This document shows, piece by piece, positions 52,445-63,688 of a stretch of 64,000 nt of DNA. Below the pieces are notes generated by a model. The model worked only from the letters and a program-made list of their open reading frames with translations. It made no database searches and was not told where the DNA came from. The DNA comes from Nothophaeocryptopus gaeumannii (taxonomy: Eukaryota; Ascomycota; Dothideomycetes; Mycosphaerellales; Mycosphaerellaceae). Location of the stretch: contig JASISA010000027.1 of NCBI GenBank assembly GCA_031771865.1, forward strand, positions 868,001 through 932,000, written 5' to 3'. The first letter of the stretch is position 1; every line of letters starts with the position of its first letter. The position numbers and the translations under genes were made by a program.

Positions 52445-53457
52445 ATGTTGATCATCGAATCTCACAAGGACGTGCCCACCCAGCATGGCGGTGACATGCG
52501 TATGGTTGTCTCTTACACTTTCCACCAGCCTGCTTAGAGGCTGATTGTATACGGTAGGCATCTTCATTTTCCACCCTCACATCCCAAACTACCCGAAGGC
52601 CAAGTTCCCTGGCGTTGTGGTCTTCAGCGAGATCTATCAAGGTAAGGTTGTCATGCTCCATGTTCCTCTTGTTCGCCTATTCCCACCTTTCCCCTCCAAG
52701 TCGTGCCTCCAAGAGAAAGACTGCCCCCTGGAAATAGCATCTACATACACGTGGCGAGCAATATGGCTCATCTTCTTCGTCCACAGTGACAGGCCCAGTC
52801 CAACGCTTCGCCCGTCAGATCGCCTCTCATGGCTACATCGTAGCGGCTCCATCCTCTTACCACGAATTCACCGGCCCGGAGCCCCTCGCCTACGACGGCC
52901 CAGGCACCGATGCTGGCAATGCCTGGAAGATCGAGAAGAAAGTGTCCGCGTACGATGAAGACGCCACTCTATCCGTCGATACCCTCATGGGCCTAGAAAC
53001 TTGTAACGGCCGCATTGGCGCAACAGGAATGTGTTTGGGAGGTCATTTGGCCTTCCGCGCGGCCTTCGACAAACGCGTCCGAGCAGCAGTCTGCTACTTT
53101 GCCACAGACATCCACTCCTCCACTCTCGGAGCCGGCAAAAACGACGACTCCATTGCACGGGTAAAGGACATCAAGGGCGAGCTCGTAATGATCTTCGGCA
53201 AACGAGACAACCATGTTCCGCCCGCAGGACGAGATCTGATCCGCAAGACACTTCACGATGCCGGCGTGGTCTTCTCATTCTACGAGCCTGCTTGGGCGCA
53301 GCATGCTTTTATTCGGGACGAGTTGAGTAAGGGCAGGTATGATGCTGCACTTTCCGGTGTTTGCTTCCAGATGCTGCTCGAACTGTTTGGGAGGTCGCTC
53401 AATGGGGATTTGGGGCCGATGGTTAGTGAGACTGGAGAGGTGGAGGATGTTTGTTAG
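52445..53457 (+). CDS. Dienelactone hydrolase family protein
   Basis: The protein is 269 aa in exons 52445-52499, 52558-52641 and 52787-53457, with introns of 58 and 145 bp. All junctions keep the frame and rebuild the family's opening MLIIESHKDVPTQHGGDMR, then IFIFHPHIPNYP and GVVVFSEIYQ, with exon 3 starting VTGPVQRFARQIASHGYIVA. The nucleophile is the Cys of ATGMCLGGHLAFR (about residue 125). The other triad members fit Asp in FGKRDNHVPP and His in WAQHAFIRDEL. The family hydrolyses lactones such as dienelactone in aromatic breakdown, but many fungal members have unknown substrates. No export signal is seen. Confidence 0.92.
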
Positions 53458-53991
53458 GTCGGTAGCAGGTGAGCAGGAGCGGTGTTTTCGTCGCGAAGGA
53501 TAAGCTGGACGGCCACAAACCTTGGTTCGCCAGTGGATGTCATGGTCAGGCGGCCTTCATCGCTGTCGTGGTACAGCGCAGCTAGCCACCGGCTTTTCAG
53601 TCGTTAGTAGGCACGGCATAGCTTTGATGTGAAGGACCTTGGCAATGACGCGCCGTTCAAATCTTCTTGCAATAGTTCAGTCGCATTGACAGCAACGTCA
53701 ACATCGACGTTAGATGAGGGCTGCTACCCGCGGGGTGTCCTGAGTGATCGTTCTTGTGTGGTCAGAGCCACATTTTTGACGTTGTGTTCACGAGTTTAAA
53801 TCGAGCATTGCATCGACAGCTCTCTTGGGATCGTCTTGTCACTGCGTATACCTTATCCTCTAATTATCATCGACCTATTCACGCAGCCTTTGGAGCGAGT
53901 CAACTGCTAGTCGTCGCCATCGTCGTAGTTCTTGGCACTGTCTCAAAGCGTCTAATCCTAACGCTCACCAAACTCAACAAAGCTCCTTGAC
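53458..53991. other. Intergenic region (convergent 3' ends)
   Basis: About 530 bp between converging genes. Only small frames; nothing supported. Confidence 0.4.
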
Positions 53992-55131
53992 TCACAATTC
54001 TCCTTTGCTTCCACCTTCGCCGTACTTCCTGATGAGACTCTTCATGATCGAGACCGCACCTCCTCGATACCCTCCTCCAAATAAAGCGTGATGGTTGAGA
54101 TGATGATATAACTCATACTGCCAAATGGTCAGCCCACCCCTTCCATCACCATGCCTCCCATCTTCCAGCTCACTTACCAACTTCACTCTATCCTCATACT
54201 CCCCTACCGGCTCGGTTTTAGGAATCAACTCATGATACTCCTTCAGAAAGCTTGAACCAAATCCGCCGAACATTTTCATGATGCCTAGTTCAAATTCACT
54301 ATGCGCATAACACGCACTCGAATCATAAACCACCTCTTCAGCCTCCTTCATCCCAGGCAACTTCCCCATGCTGGCGTTCCCAGACCAGAGATCACCGTGA
54401 ACGACTACTGGCGTCACACCCTTTCCATTATTCAAGTGGTCGTCACCGATAAGTCGTGGTACGACCTCCGTACACGTCTTCTCAACAAGTCCATCCAACT
54501 CCCTGTCCGCGCCATTAGATTTGGTCGATTGCCTCGCAATATATCTCAGCCTCCTGTTGGCGTAAAAATCCGCCCAAGAGGAGGAGAAAGTGTTATCTTG
54601 AGGGGTGTCGCCACAACAAGTCGTGGCAGGGAATCCGAACTGCGGCTTATCATATCCGTTCGGGATTGGAGCGCGAGTCGTATGTAACTTCGCCAACTTC
54701 TGAGCCAGACTCATGCCAGATGCTCCAGAGCTGCGGCTTGAGAAACGTCCGGATAGTTCGAGGAAATCGGTTACGAGAAAGTATTTTCCTGGTGTGTCGG
54801 CGAATTTGCCATGTCCATACGACTTCGGACAAAGCGTTGGAACAGCGTTATGAATAGCATTCAAGCTCGCGTGCTCTCCCTCAAACATGGACTCTGCTTC
54901 TGCGCCTTTGCCTGATTTCATGAAGAATTGTTTGGTCGAGCCATCCGGCAGCTTGGCTGTGATGTTGGAGGTGCTGGCGGAGGACATGCCGCCTCCGCCA
55001 CCAGAGCCGATGGTGGCATCGTCGGGGGAGATATCGAGGAGGGTGGCGATGGCAGAGTCGATTTTCATGGTGGTCATGCTGGAGATGTGTCGTGTGATGG
55101 TCCGCAGGTTCCGAGTTCCGGGTGGGAGCAT
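53992..55131 (-). CDS. Fructosamine/ketosamine-3-kinase family protein
   Basis: The protein is 359 aa from ATG 55131, or 341 aa from the ATG at 55077 (MTTMKIDSAIATLL), which fits the usual family start better. Exons are 55131-54178 and 54117-53992. The 60-bp intron (GTAAGT, GGCAG) has no stop, so it also reads through, but removing it restores the family pattern DRVKL then YELYHHLNHHALFGGGYR. The kinase-like marks are a glycine-rich GSGGGGGMSSAS, MKSG, then VVVHGDLWSGNASMG (catalytic Asp) and VYDSSACYAHSEFELGI. The family phosphorylates sugars attached to protein amines, which destabilises the adduct (deglycation). Confidence 0.88.
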   Translation of the reverse strand: MLPPGTRNLRTITRHISSMTTMKIDSAIATLLDISPDDATIGSGGGGGMSSASTSNITAKLPDGSTKQFFMKSGKGAEAESMFEGEHASLNAIHNAVPTLCPKSYGHGKFADTPGKYFLVTDFLELSGRFSSRSSGASGMSLAQKLAKLHTTRAPIPNGYDKPQFGFPATTCCGDTPQDNTFSSSWADFYANRRLRYIARQSTKSNGADRELDGLVEKTCTEVVPRLIGDDHLNNGKGVTPVVVHGDLWSGNASMGKLPGMKEAEEVVYDSSACYAHSEFELGIMKMFGGFGSSFLKEYHELIPKTEPVGEYEDRVKLVSELEDGRHGDGRGGLTIWQYELYHHLNHHALFGGGYRGGAVSIMKSLIRKYGEGGSKGEL

Positions 55132-55889
55132 GCAGTGGTCAGATTCGATCGATGGTATGGTCGAGATCGTTCTTGTTCTTGTTCTTTGAAGGCCGTTACT
55201 CTCTTCTGATTCAGTTCTCAAAGTGAGAATGCGATGAAGCTGTTCTTGATGGAGACATCTGACAGTACATGTAGCGACTTGTGAAAGGGACTTGTACCTG
55301 CATCGATAGTTCTATGACGTTGAATCGGTACATGAGGTATGATGTTATGCTTGCCTACCGTGGAATCTTCACACACCTCGTTCCTTGTGTAATCTACTCT
55401 GTCTCACTTCATCAGCTCATAGTCGATGCTCTTGTGACGCAGTTGATGAAGTTCGTACAGTACGGAGGAGTTCTGAGTGATGGTGGAGGATGGTATTGTC
55501 ATCAATTTGGCTTCTTCCAATGGCAACGCCGCTGACACCCGCGGAAGTCTCGTTGGGCAGGGATCGGCGGGATGCAGCTGTTATGCCGACTTGCACAAAA
55601 ACATAAACATGAAATTGACTCTCTCACCTTCTTCCTCCCTCCTGTAGCCATACACTTGTCCAGCGCGTTTCTGCGCTCAAGAGCGTCTGTGGTAGGCTAC
55701 TGTGCCGTACATTCATTCTCTGCCTCTGCGCCTGGCTGTCCATCCCGAACCGCACTTCCGCGCATTCCGAAGCCTTTTTCACCATGTCTGAGCGGGTCAC
55801 GCGTTCGCAGACGGGCAAGACTCCCAGGCCAGTGAACCAATGTACCGCGCGCATAGTAAACAGCAAGCTGACCGTATATCAGAAAGTCG
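55132..55889. other. Divergent promoter region
   Basis: About 760 bp between the fructosamine-kinase gene and ERG4. It should hold both promoters. An upstream ATG at 55784 (MSERVTRSQTGK) is not in frame with ERG4 by any intron I could place. Confidence 0.5.
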
Positions 55890-57507
55890 ATGGTCCCGGA
55901 CGGCTTCGTCGAAACCCCAGGCACGAAACGGCGCACCCGCAGGTCTGAGGCAGCTTCCACCGGCGACGAGCGGTCTCCATCACCCATTGAGGATGTCGCG
56001 CCTCCGCAGAAGCTGCTTGTCGCCAACGGCAGCGCCAAAAAGAGCTCGAGAAAAGCCACTGGGGACGCCAATGGGCACATCAAAGGCAGAGTCATTGACG
56101 GCTGGGCTGAAGGCTCTGATCCCAAAATCGACTACAACCCGCACTATGACTTTGGAGGGACACCGGGAGTCACGGCCATGATGGTCGGCTTCCCACTACT
56201 CATGTGGTATATGTGGATAGGCGCCACGTACTACAATGGCAAGTTCCCATCAGAGCCCAGCATGACATGGGGCGAGTTCGGGACGCACCTCGTCTGGCTA
56301 GCATACACTGGCGCATTCCCACACGCGAAGGCATGGGCCATCTACTGGACTTTCTTCGTCTTCGAGGGCATTCTCTATCTCACCATGCCTGGTGTCTACT
56401 CCACCGGAAAGCCTCTGCCACACGAGGGAGGCAAGCAGCTGCGATACTACTGCAACGGTGTCTGGAGCTTCTACACTTCGATCGCCGTGGCAGCTATCCT
56501 GCACTACACCGGTCTCTTCAAGCTCTACACCTTGATCGATGAGTTTGGACCATTGATGTCGGTCGCCATCTTCACCGGCTTCATTGTCAGCTTCGTCGCG
56601 TACTTCTCCGCTCTGGCCCGTGGCGCACAGCACCGTATGACTGGTAGCCCAATCTACGATTTCTTTATGGGTGCCGAGCTGAACCCACGCATGTTCGGCT
56701 GGTTAGACTTCAAGATGTTCTTTGAAGTGCGCCTTCCGTGGTTCATCCTCTTCTTCATCACTCTCTCCGCAGCTGCGAGACAGTACGAAACCTACGGCTA
56801 TGTCACCGGGGAAGTCGGCTTCCTTCTTATGGCACACTGGCTGTACGCAAACGCTTGCTGCAAAGGCGAGGAGATGATTGTCACAACCTGGGATATGTAT
56901 TATGAGAAGTGGGGTTTCATGCTCATCTTCTGGAACTTGGCCGGTGTGCCGCTCAGTTACTGCCACTGCACCATCTTCTTGGCCAACCACGACCCCTCCG
57001 AGTACAGATGGTCGAAGCCAGTACTCGTCTTCTTGTACGCCTCGTACCTCTTCGCATACTGGGCCTGGGACACCGGCAATTCGCAGAAAAACATGTTCCG
57101 TGCGACGGAGCGTGGCTACCAGCAACACCGCAAGACTTTCCCACAGTTTCCATGGAAGGAGGTGCCAAACGCGGAGCACATCAAGACGGAGACCGGTGAC
57201 TCGATTCTCGTCGATGGCTGGTACAAGTACGCTCGCAAGATTCATTACACTTGTGACACGTACTTTGCCATCTGCTGGGGTCTCATCACTGGGTTCAGCA
57301 GCCCCTTCCCGTGGTTTTACCCCGTGTTCTTCTTCTTCATGATCATTCACCGCGCGACGAGGGATGTGCAAAGGTGTCGGGAGAAGTATGGCGAGGCGTG
57401 GTTGGAATACGAGAGGAGAGTGCCGTACCTATTCATTCCGGTAAGCTCAAACCGATCTTTCTGTTGCACGCCTTCAGTAATGACGATTATCACAGTACGT
57501 GATCTAG
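55890..57507 (+). CDS. ERG4: Delta(24(24(1)))-sterol reductase (Erg4)
   Basis: The protein is 520 aa in exons 55890-57440 and 57496-57507. The 55-bp intron (GTAAGC, CACAG) makes the last codons LFIPYVI, which is the family end, instead of the longer frame to 57734. About eight to nine membrane spans run from residue 95 (FPLLMWYMWIGATYY) onward, with family marks LPHEGGKQLRYYCNGVWSFY, MGAELNPRMFGWLDFKMFFE, GYQQHRKTFPQFPWKE and REKYGEAWLEYERRVPYLFI. The enzyme reduces the C24(28) double bond with NADPH in the last step to ergosterol in the ER membrane. The N-terminal 80 residues are basic and disordered. Confidence 0.95.
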
Positions 57508-58656
57508 ACTCGGAAGCGACTAGGTCGAAGGGAGAAGAATATATATACCATCGCAAACCGACAGAGCAGGTAAGACGAAACGAGATCGATGGCTCTCGTT
57601 TCTTAGTGGCTGGCAGGTGTAACATGGAGTTGTTACTGCTGAAAAGTGTACAGAGCTGTTTCTTGCATGCTGTCGATATTGTTCGATACCCACATGATTC
57701 TTCCGCGTTGTATGATATGTCGCAATCAGAATAATGTGTTTCAGTGCGTTCGATGGCCGCCTTCTGTCCGCCGCTCAACTAGATGTACAGTACCAATGCG
57801 CGATCGTCGGTCAATACGACCAAATATCGCCCAGAGAGCTCGGCAACCATTTTCTTGCAGCTGCAAGACGGAAAACACAATACCAAATATTCTTCCCTTT
57901 CAAGCCTATTCTCCGGTCTGCATCACATGACTCGTTTCCGGAATACGACGAACCGGACTGCCCCCCAGGGCAACCCTGCCTACCAACGCCTTTCATCCAA
58001 TCAACGTGCAACGTGCCTGAGCTGACCTCACCTTTCTCTCTACACCTTCGGATGCATCACGTCGGACGTCCTGCTGATCAAGTACAGTGCGCAAGTTGTC
58101 GATCTTTGGCAAGCAGGGAATCAAGACTACGTTCCTCAGGCGTCTTCGAAAGATGGGTGGTCAGCGACAACACAAGCTATTTGAGTTTGGGTATGTGCGT
58201 TATGCGCATGCAGAGCACGTTCTTAATCCCACGACAACCTCACGCTGCGATATGTTTGACTTCGACAGCCGCGTGCTGATCTTGTGGTTTCTTTGGAAGC
58301 ATGTCCGGCGGACTCCTATTGACGATGTCGAAGGTGTTGTGGTAGGGTATGGCGCCAGACTGGAGAGTCGGTTGGGTTTGACTCCGGAGCGCAGTCCGGT
58401 CTGGAGTTTGTTCAGAGAGCGAGGACTACAAGATGATGGACGTGCCTCCTACATAAGGCTTGGTGAGTTTGTGGTAGCTTTTGTGGATTGCTTACAACCT
58501 GCTATACACACTGGAATATAAAATTTGAAGAGCCGAGATTTGCTTGCAGAGTGATTATATCACGCCTGCGCAGCTACAACGACCACAATTCTTTTCGAAC
58601 CCTTGATTGAGAATACGTGCAACGATATCACGAAGACACCTGGATTCCCAACGAAG
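57508..58656. other. Gene-poor stretch
   Basis: About 1.15 kb. Open frames such as 57734-58279 and 58087-58521 overlap each other and show no domain. Nothing supported. Confidence 0.45.
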
Positions 58657-59781
58657 ATGTTGTTCATCGTGCTGCTGGCGACTGCCTTAACTGCCTGCGC
58701 CTCCGCCGTCGCAAAACGCCAAGCACCCTCGGGAGTCCCCGAATACGTTACAAAATACGCACCCATAGTCTACCTCTTCTCCACAGAGCCCTACAAACCC
58801 TCAGACATCGGAGCGCAACTCAGCAACACCCAGCCAAATCTCAACTATTCCTCAACCTCATCCGGCGTCCCCAGTCCCCTGACACTAGATAACCTAAACC
58901 AACTCAACAACATACCAAAGTCGACCTGCGGGAAAGATATCTACCTCACATCCATCTCTAGTCCGACTACAGATCCCCGACCACAATATCTCTACGGCGT
59001 GACACCCGATGGAAGTGGGAAGACCGATGGTGCGGTTTCCGCGGCGATCATCTCCGTATTTAAGGAGAAAGACATTGTGGATGTGTTTTATATGTACTTC
59101 TACGCATTCGACTTCGGAGGCGTATACTTCGGCGTCAACGTGGGCAACCACGTGGGTGATTGGGAACATAACGCCATTCGGTTTAATTTGAGCACGGGGC
59201 TCCCTACGCAAGTCTACTACTCGCAACATAGTCGTGGCGAGGCGTTCGATTATGCGGCAACAGAGAAATACGAGTCCGGCGTGAGGCCTGTTGCATATTC
59301 TGCCAACGGCACACACGCAAACTACGCTACGGCTGGGATGCACGATCATACGATTCCAGGAGTAAATCTACCGAAAGTACCGATTGAGGATCATACGGAT
59401 GCTGGACCGGTTTGGGATCCTACCCTCTCCGCCTATTACTTCACGTACGATGTGGCGTCGAATACCTTCAAAGCCTATGACGACTCGACGCCAGTAGAAT
59501 GGCTGTACTTTTCGGGACACTGGGGCGACGAGAGGTACGAAGAAAGTGATGAGCGACAGAACTGCGAGTTTGGAATCGATGCTCTGTGTCAGTATACTAA
59601 TGGGCCTAAAGGACCGATTGATAAGGACCTCGGAAGAAAGGAGATATGCCCGGATGGTGATAGCTGTTCGGTCAGAACCGTTCTGAATGTGAGAGCGGAG
59701 GATGATGGTGGCTTGGTCAATGCAGAGCCGATCGTGCCTTACACAGAAAGCAATCTGACCAAAGATCATGAGGCTTTGTGA
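58657..59781 (+). CDS. Secreted Vps62/DUF946-type protein
   Basis: The protein is 374 aa, one exon, from ATG 58657, preceded in frame only by a TTG at 58603. It opens MLFIVLLATALTACASAVAK, a signal peptide, followed by a Lys-Arg site that a Kex2-type protease could cut. The body matches the fungal Vps62 domain: YAPIVYLFSTEPYKPSDIGA, FYMYFYAFDFGGVYFGVN, NHVGDWEHNAIRF and a string of His/Asn/Gly motifs (SANGTHANYATAGMHDHTIP), ending with LYFSGHWGDERYEES. Despite the name, a trafficking role for the family is not well founded, and the reaction, if any, is unknown. Three or more Asn-glycosylation sites are visible. Confidence 0.85.
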   Translation: MLFIVLLATALTACASAVAKRQAPSGVPEYVTKYAPIVYLFSTEPYKPSDIGAQLSNTQPNLNYSSTSSGVPSPLTLDNLNQLNNIPKSTCGKDIYLTSISSPTTDPRPQYLYGVTPDGSGKTDGAVSAAIISVFKEKDIVDVFYMYFYAFDFGGVYFGVNVGNHVGDWEHNAIRFNLSTGLPTQVYYSQHSRGEAFDYAATEKYESGVRPVAYSANGTHANYATAGMHDHTIPGVNLPKVPIEDHTDAGPVWDPTLSAYYFTYDVASNTFKAYDDSTPVEWLYFSGHWGDERYEESDERQNCEFGIDALCQYTNGPKGPIDKDLGRKEICPDGDSCSVRTVLNVRAEDDGGLVNAEPIVPYTESNLTKDHEAL

Positions 59782-60713
59782 GAAGGGCTTTTAAAAACGA
59801 GACCGGAGGCCATATATCGGCCGCAAGGCTTCTGGACCCGAGTCTCTATTTCACGGAGGGTGCTGTACAGCCATGGATGCCATAGAAGCCATGGGCCATG
59901 TTGCCGCGGGTGCGTGGGGTTCGATTAATATCTGTGTCGTCTCTCGTTCACTGGATTGGATGGATTTACCAATTACGGTTGCTTGCTCAACCTTCCGGCC
60001 GCTCCGGAAGCTGTATAGGAGGCATATTAAACCCTTGACATAGAACGTAGAGCAAAGGTAGCTGGAGTCAACATCATTGTAATCATTCGCAGCCCCAAAC
60101 CCGGAATGCCTGCCGAAGAGCTTACAAACTCAATCTTGGAGTTCCGTCGCTGACATGTGATGATGGGGATGCTGGCAGTACGCCATAACTATACAGTTCG
60201 GGGTAGCTTAGATGATAGACCCCCTACTTCAAGCATCGGTATGCGGTGTAGATGTGTTCATGTCGAGAGAATCTTTCACGAAGATTGTGTTCTGCTAACA
60301 GTAGCAAAGCCGTCGAAAGCCACCGACATCATTGCGCCAAGTCGACGATCAATCAACAGTGGGTCGCACTGCAGCGGTTGAGCAGCCGCCTTGCACCCTT
60401 TGGGCCATTCCACATCTGCGTCTGATGTCGTCGTTTTATCTCAACGCGCACAGATTGGACGCTCTTTCTATGCAGCTTCTGTCTGCATCTCTGGCTGGTA
60501 TTTGGCTTTGGCAATGCGCCAGCATACCAGCAAGAATGTATCTGTCTGTGCAGTGTCCATCTTCGCCACTTCTGGTAAACACAGATAGGCTTCGTAGACG
60601 TTTTGTTCGACCGCGCTTCATGCGTGATGCTTCAACAAAACGGAGGTAGGTCGCTGTTTGCGAATTCTTTCGTTTCATTCAAGCAGAGTACCGTCTCTTA
60701 GCCACGAGAGATT
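59782..60713. other. Intergenic region
   Basis: About 930 bp between two plus-strand genes. Short shadow frames only; nothing supported. Confidence 0.4.
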
Positions 60714-62267
60714 ATGGTCTCCCGACCACCAGACTCACGGAAACCCTCAACGACAACTCTGTCCGACGAAGAGAAAGACACTGGCCAATCCACACGAACG
60801 AGCAGATCCACAACTCGACAATCGACTCCCACGAAAGCCGATATAAACCAGAAAGAGGAACAACAACAAGAAAACCTCGCTGACTGGTATGGGCCCGACG
60901 ATCCAGATAACGCCCAAAACTGGTCTCGCCGCAAACGAATATGGCACACATTTATCCCCGCAACGATAGCTTTCACCTGTACCCTCGCCTCATCAATCTA
61001 CACGCCCGGCCGCGACTCCCTCCAACGCGATTTTAAAGTTTCAGCAGAAGTCTCCCTCCTGCCCTACGTCCTCTACGTGCTCGGCCTAGCATTCGGACCC
61101 ATGATTTCCGCACCATGCTCCGAGACGTTCGGTCGAAGGGCGGTTTATCTAACAGGAATGCCATGTTTCGCACTGTTCACACTCGGGGCGGGGTTTTCGA
61201 ATAACATTGCGGCTTTGACGATATGTCGATTCTTTTCAGGGTTCTTTGGATCTCTGGGGTTGGCGATTGGGAGTGCGACTATGGCAGATGTCTGGAAACA
61301 GCATGAGCGCGCTGTTCCCATGGCGATTTACATTACAACACCTTTTCTAGGCCCAGCAGTCGGTCCACTTGTTGGTGGATTCGTGGCAGAGACGAAAGGA
61401 TGGAGATGGACGATGTGGACACTCTTATTCTTCACGGTTGTGTGTCTGAGTCCGGCGTTCTTCATGAAAGAGACGTACAAAGCCGCGATTCTGAAGAGAA
61501 GGGCGAAGAGAAGGGGGTTGAGGTATCCGAAAGGAGCTGAGAGGACACCCGCACAGGCTGCGGCGTATTTCCTGAAGAGTACGTTGACCAGGCCGGTGCA
61601 TATGGCAATTGTGGAACCTGTGGTGGGACTGCTTACGCTTTACGTTGCGATCAACTTCGGGATGCTGTACGCATTCTTTGCGGCATTTCCGTACGTCTTT
61701 GAGAGGACTTATGGCTTCAATCTCGGACAAATCGGGTTGACGTTCTTGGGGTTGGGAGTGGGATGTCTGGTGGGCTGCGGACTCATCATTCTGTTCGCCC
61801 GCCTGGTGTACCGGCGACAAGTTGCGCAGTCCCGAAAAGCAGGCAATGATGGCAAGGTACCACCCGAGGCCCGCTTGTATATTGCCATGATCGGCAGTAT
61901 CATGCTCCCGGTCTCGCTATTCTGGTGCGCCTGGAGTGCTCAGGACCATGTACATTGGATGTGTCCGATTGTGGCAGAGGCCGTATTTGGATGTGGCAAC
62001 CTGCTTGTCTTCATGTCGGCGGTTCTCTACCTCATGGATTTCTATGGCCCGCTCTATGGAGCTTCAGCTATGGGCGCAAATAACCTTGCGCGATACGTTG
62101 TCGGAGCGGCGTTCCCATTGTTCATCATCCAGATGTATGAAGGCTTGGGCATAGGGTGGGCGACCAGTCTACTCGGATTCGTATCATTGTGTCTGACGCC
62201 GATACCGTGGGCATTTTGGATATGGGGCCCTCGACTGCGAGCCAAAAGCCAATATGTTAAAAGGTAG
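60714..62267 (+). CDS. MFS transporter, DHA1 (drug/polyamine:proton antiporter) type
   Basis: The protein is 517 aa, one exon, from ATG 60714. After a hydrophilic N-terminus of about 75 residues (ending DPDNAQNWSRRKRIW, a DHA1 hallmark) there are twelve expected membrane spans. Marks are TLASSIYTPGRDSLQRDF, then GPMISAPCSETFGRRAVYL (motif A), FFGSLGLAIGSATMADVW, PFLGPAVGPLVGGF (motif C of antiporters) and ETYKAAILKRRAKRRGLRYP in the central loop. Tpo1/Flr1-type proteins export polyamines or toxic compounds at the plasma membrane. The substrate cannot be read from sequence. Confidence 0.92.
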   Translation: MVSRPPDSRKPSTTTLSDEEKDTGQSTRTSRSTTRQSTPTKADINQKEEQQQENLADWYGPDDPDNAQNWSRRKRIWHTFIPATIAFTCTLASSIYTPGRDSLQRDFKVSAEVSLLPYVLYVLGLAFGPMISAPCSETFGRRAVYLTGMPCFALFTLGAGFSNNIAALTICRFFSGFFGSLGLAIGSATMADVWKQHERAVPMAIYITTPFLGPAVGPLVGGFVAETKGWRWTMWTLLFFTVVCLSPAFFMKETYKAAILKRRAKRRGLRYPKGAERTPAQAAAYFLKSTLTRPVHMAIVEPVVGLLTLYVAINFGMLYAFFAAFPYVFERTYGFNLGQIGLTFLGLGVGCLVGCGLIILFARLVYRRQVAQSRKAGNDGKVPPEARLYIAMIGSIMLPVSLFWCAWSAQDHVHWMCPIVAEAVFGCGNLLVFMSAVLYLMDFYGPLYGASAMGANNLARYVVGAAFPLFIIQMYEGLGIGWATSLLGFVSLCLTPIPWAFWIWGPRLRAKSQYVKR

Positions 62268-62662
62268 ATAGACACTCTCACAAATTTGTGAATCTGCGTT
62301 TGAATGTCATATCTTGTTGTCTCAGGCTGTACAGGCTCAATGACAATCTTCCTCTGCCGTCCATGAAGCGCTCGAACGTGGCAATTCCACAATGTTGAAC
62401 CTGGCACGATATTTTGGACACGCGAAGATCACGTAGCATTCAGGATGTTCGGTCGTTTGAGGCGATGCCAGCCTGCTCAAGTCGAGCTCATAATCGTCTC
62501 CGGTTTCCACGGACGCAGTTTAACCCACGGGTAAACCCAGATACTTTACTTTACAAGCGCCTGGCGATCGACCAGGCAGACTGAGCGCAACCTGTTTCCA
62601 TGTGCGCCTCTTAGCTTTCAATTTTCGCAGTAGAGAGATCTCCTCGACTGTCCAAGGAAGAT
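62268..62662. other. Intergenic region (convergent 3' ends)
   Basis: About 400 bp between converging genes; nothing supported. Confidence 0.4.
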
Positions 62663-63688
62663 TCACCAGTCTGGCAGGCCTTGTGTTTCATTCCCCCACT
62701 TCGATTGGACGGCATAGATTCCCCGTTGCAACTGCCTGGCAATTTCTGGCCATTGCAATCGGTCTGCCTTCAGCGCTCTGAGCCGCCTGATTTCTTCTTC
62801 TGTCCAAAACTCATTGATGAGTTCCCGGTTAATTTCATTTACCAAGAGGTGCCGCCTGTAGCGCTCTCGCAAAGCACTTTTGCTAAGCTGAGGAAACATG
62901 CATGATATTTCTGTCCAAGACTTTCCTTCAAGCCTTAGCTGGGCCAACTTTTTGGTCTCGGCAGCCTTGCGCGCAAGCTCCGCTTGTCGTGCGAGGCCTG
63001 ATCCTCCTCGAGCTTTTCCGACGAGCTTGTGACGCACACTCCCTGATGAACGCCCCAACACGTGAGCCATCTCAGCGATGGATTTGCCAGACGATTGCAT
63101 GAGCTCTAATTGCTCGTCTTCCTTTGAAGTCCATTTCCTACGCTCATACCGGGTTTCCTTGCGAGGAAGGACGTACTTGCTGACTGCGTACTTGACGCTA
63201 GGAGTAGGCCGATTCATCGTCTGAGCAATCATAGCACGAGAGTGACCCGCGATTCTGAGAGACTGGAGCTGCTGAATGTCTTCGACGCTCCACGTTGCCC
63301 GTTTGCGAATGGCTGGTCGATATTCGCCGATGTCTGCTGGAGACAATTTGCGAATACCGCGCAAGACTTTCCGAACGCCTTGCAGAGGTCTTCCGAGTCT
63401 TTGCGCAATATCCTTGGCTGTAAAACGTTCTCCGTGAAGTTTAACAACTTCCTCGAGCTCGGTTTGGGTGTAGAGTCGAAAAGTAGGTAGTCTTGTTGTA
63501 GATAGATGCCTAGCGACAGTAGTGATCTTTCCGGAACATGGTGGTCGCAGCCAAGTAGAACTACGGAGCAGGAGGAAGCGGCCCGGCAGATTCGAGAACT
63601 GGACAGGCCGGCTCAGTGACCAGGGAAGAGCCATTTCTAATTCATGATCCTGAAATTTCTCCTTGTCGTCAGAGCCGCATCCCGTCAT
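62663..63688 (-). CDS. Protein with five Myb/SANT-like repeats and mitochondrial-type leader
   Basis: The protein is 341 aa, one exon, from ATG 63688; a second ATG at 63634 starts MALPWSLSRPVQFSNLPGRF. Residues 19-70 are rich in Arg, Ser and Leu with almost no acids (RFLLLRSSTWLRPPCSGKIT, ARHLSTTR), as in a mitochondrial presequence. Then follow five helix-turn-helix units spaced about 55 residues apart: about 72-112, 131-172 (ATWSVEDIQQLQSLRIAGHS), 184-223 (RKWTSKEDEQLELMQSSGKS), 244-280 (LRLEGKSWTEISCMFPQLSK) and 292-331 (FWTEEEIRRLRALKADRLQW). These look like Myb/SANT DNA-binding units. Presequence and DNA-binding role are inference. A nuclear factor starting at another ATG is the alternative. 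Confidence 0.7.
   Translation of the reverse strand: MTGCGSDDKEKFQDHELEMALPWSLSRPVQFSNLPGRFLLLRSSTWLRPPCSGKITTVARHLSTTRLPTFRLYTQTELEEVVKLHGERFTAKDIAQRLGRPLQGVRKVLRGIRKLSPADIGEYRPAIRKRATWSVEDIQQLQSLRIAGHSRAMIAQTMNRPTPSVKYAVSKYVLPRKETRYERRKWTSKEDEQLELMQSSGKSIAEMAHVLGRSSGSVRHKLVGKARGGSGLARQAELARKAAETKKLAQLRLEGKSWTEISCMFPQLSKSALRERYRRHLLVNEINRELINEFWTEEEIRRLRALKADRLQWPEIARQLQRGIYAVQSKWGNETQGLPDW

Noticed and set aside
57441..57734. Extended C-terminus of Erg4
   Set aside because: The extension is intron plus 3' untranslated sequence. Splicing 57441-57495 gives the family ending PYVI.
57734..58521. Frames of 144-181 aa between Erg4 and the Vps62-like gene
   Set aside because: They overlap in different frames and show no domain or good start.
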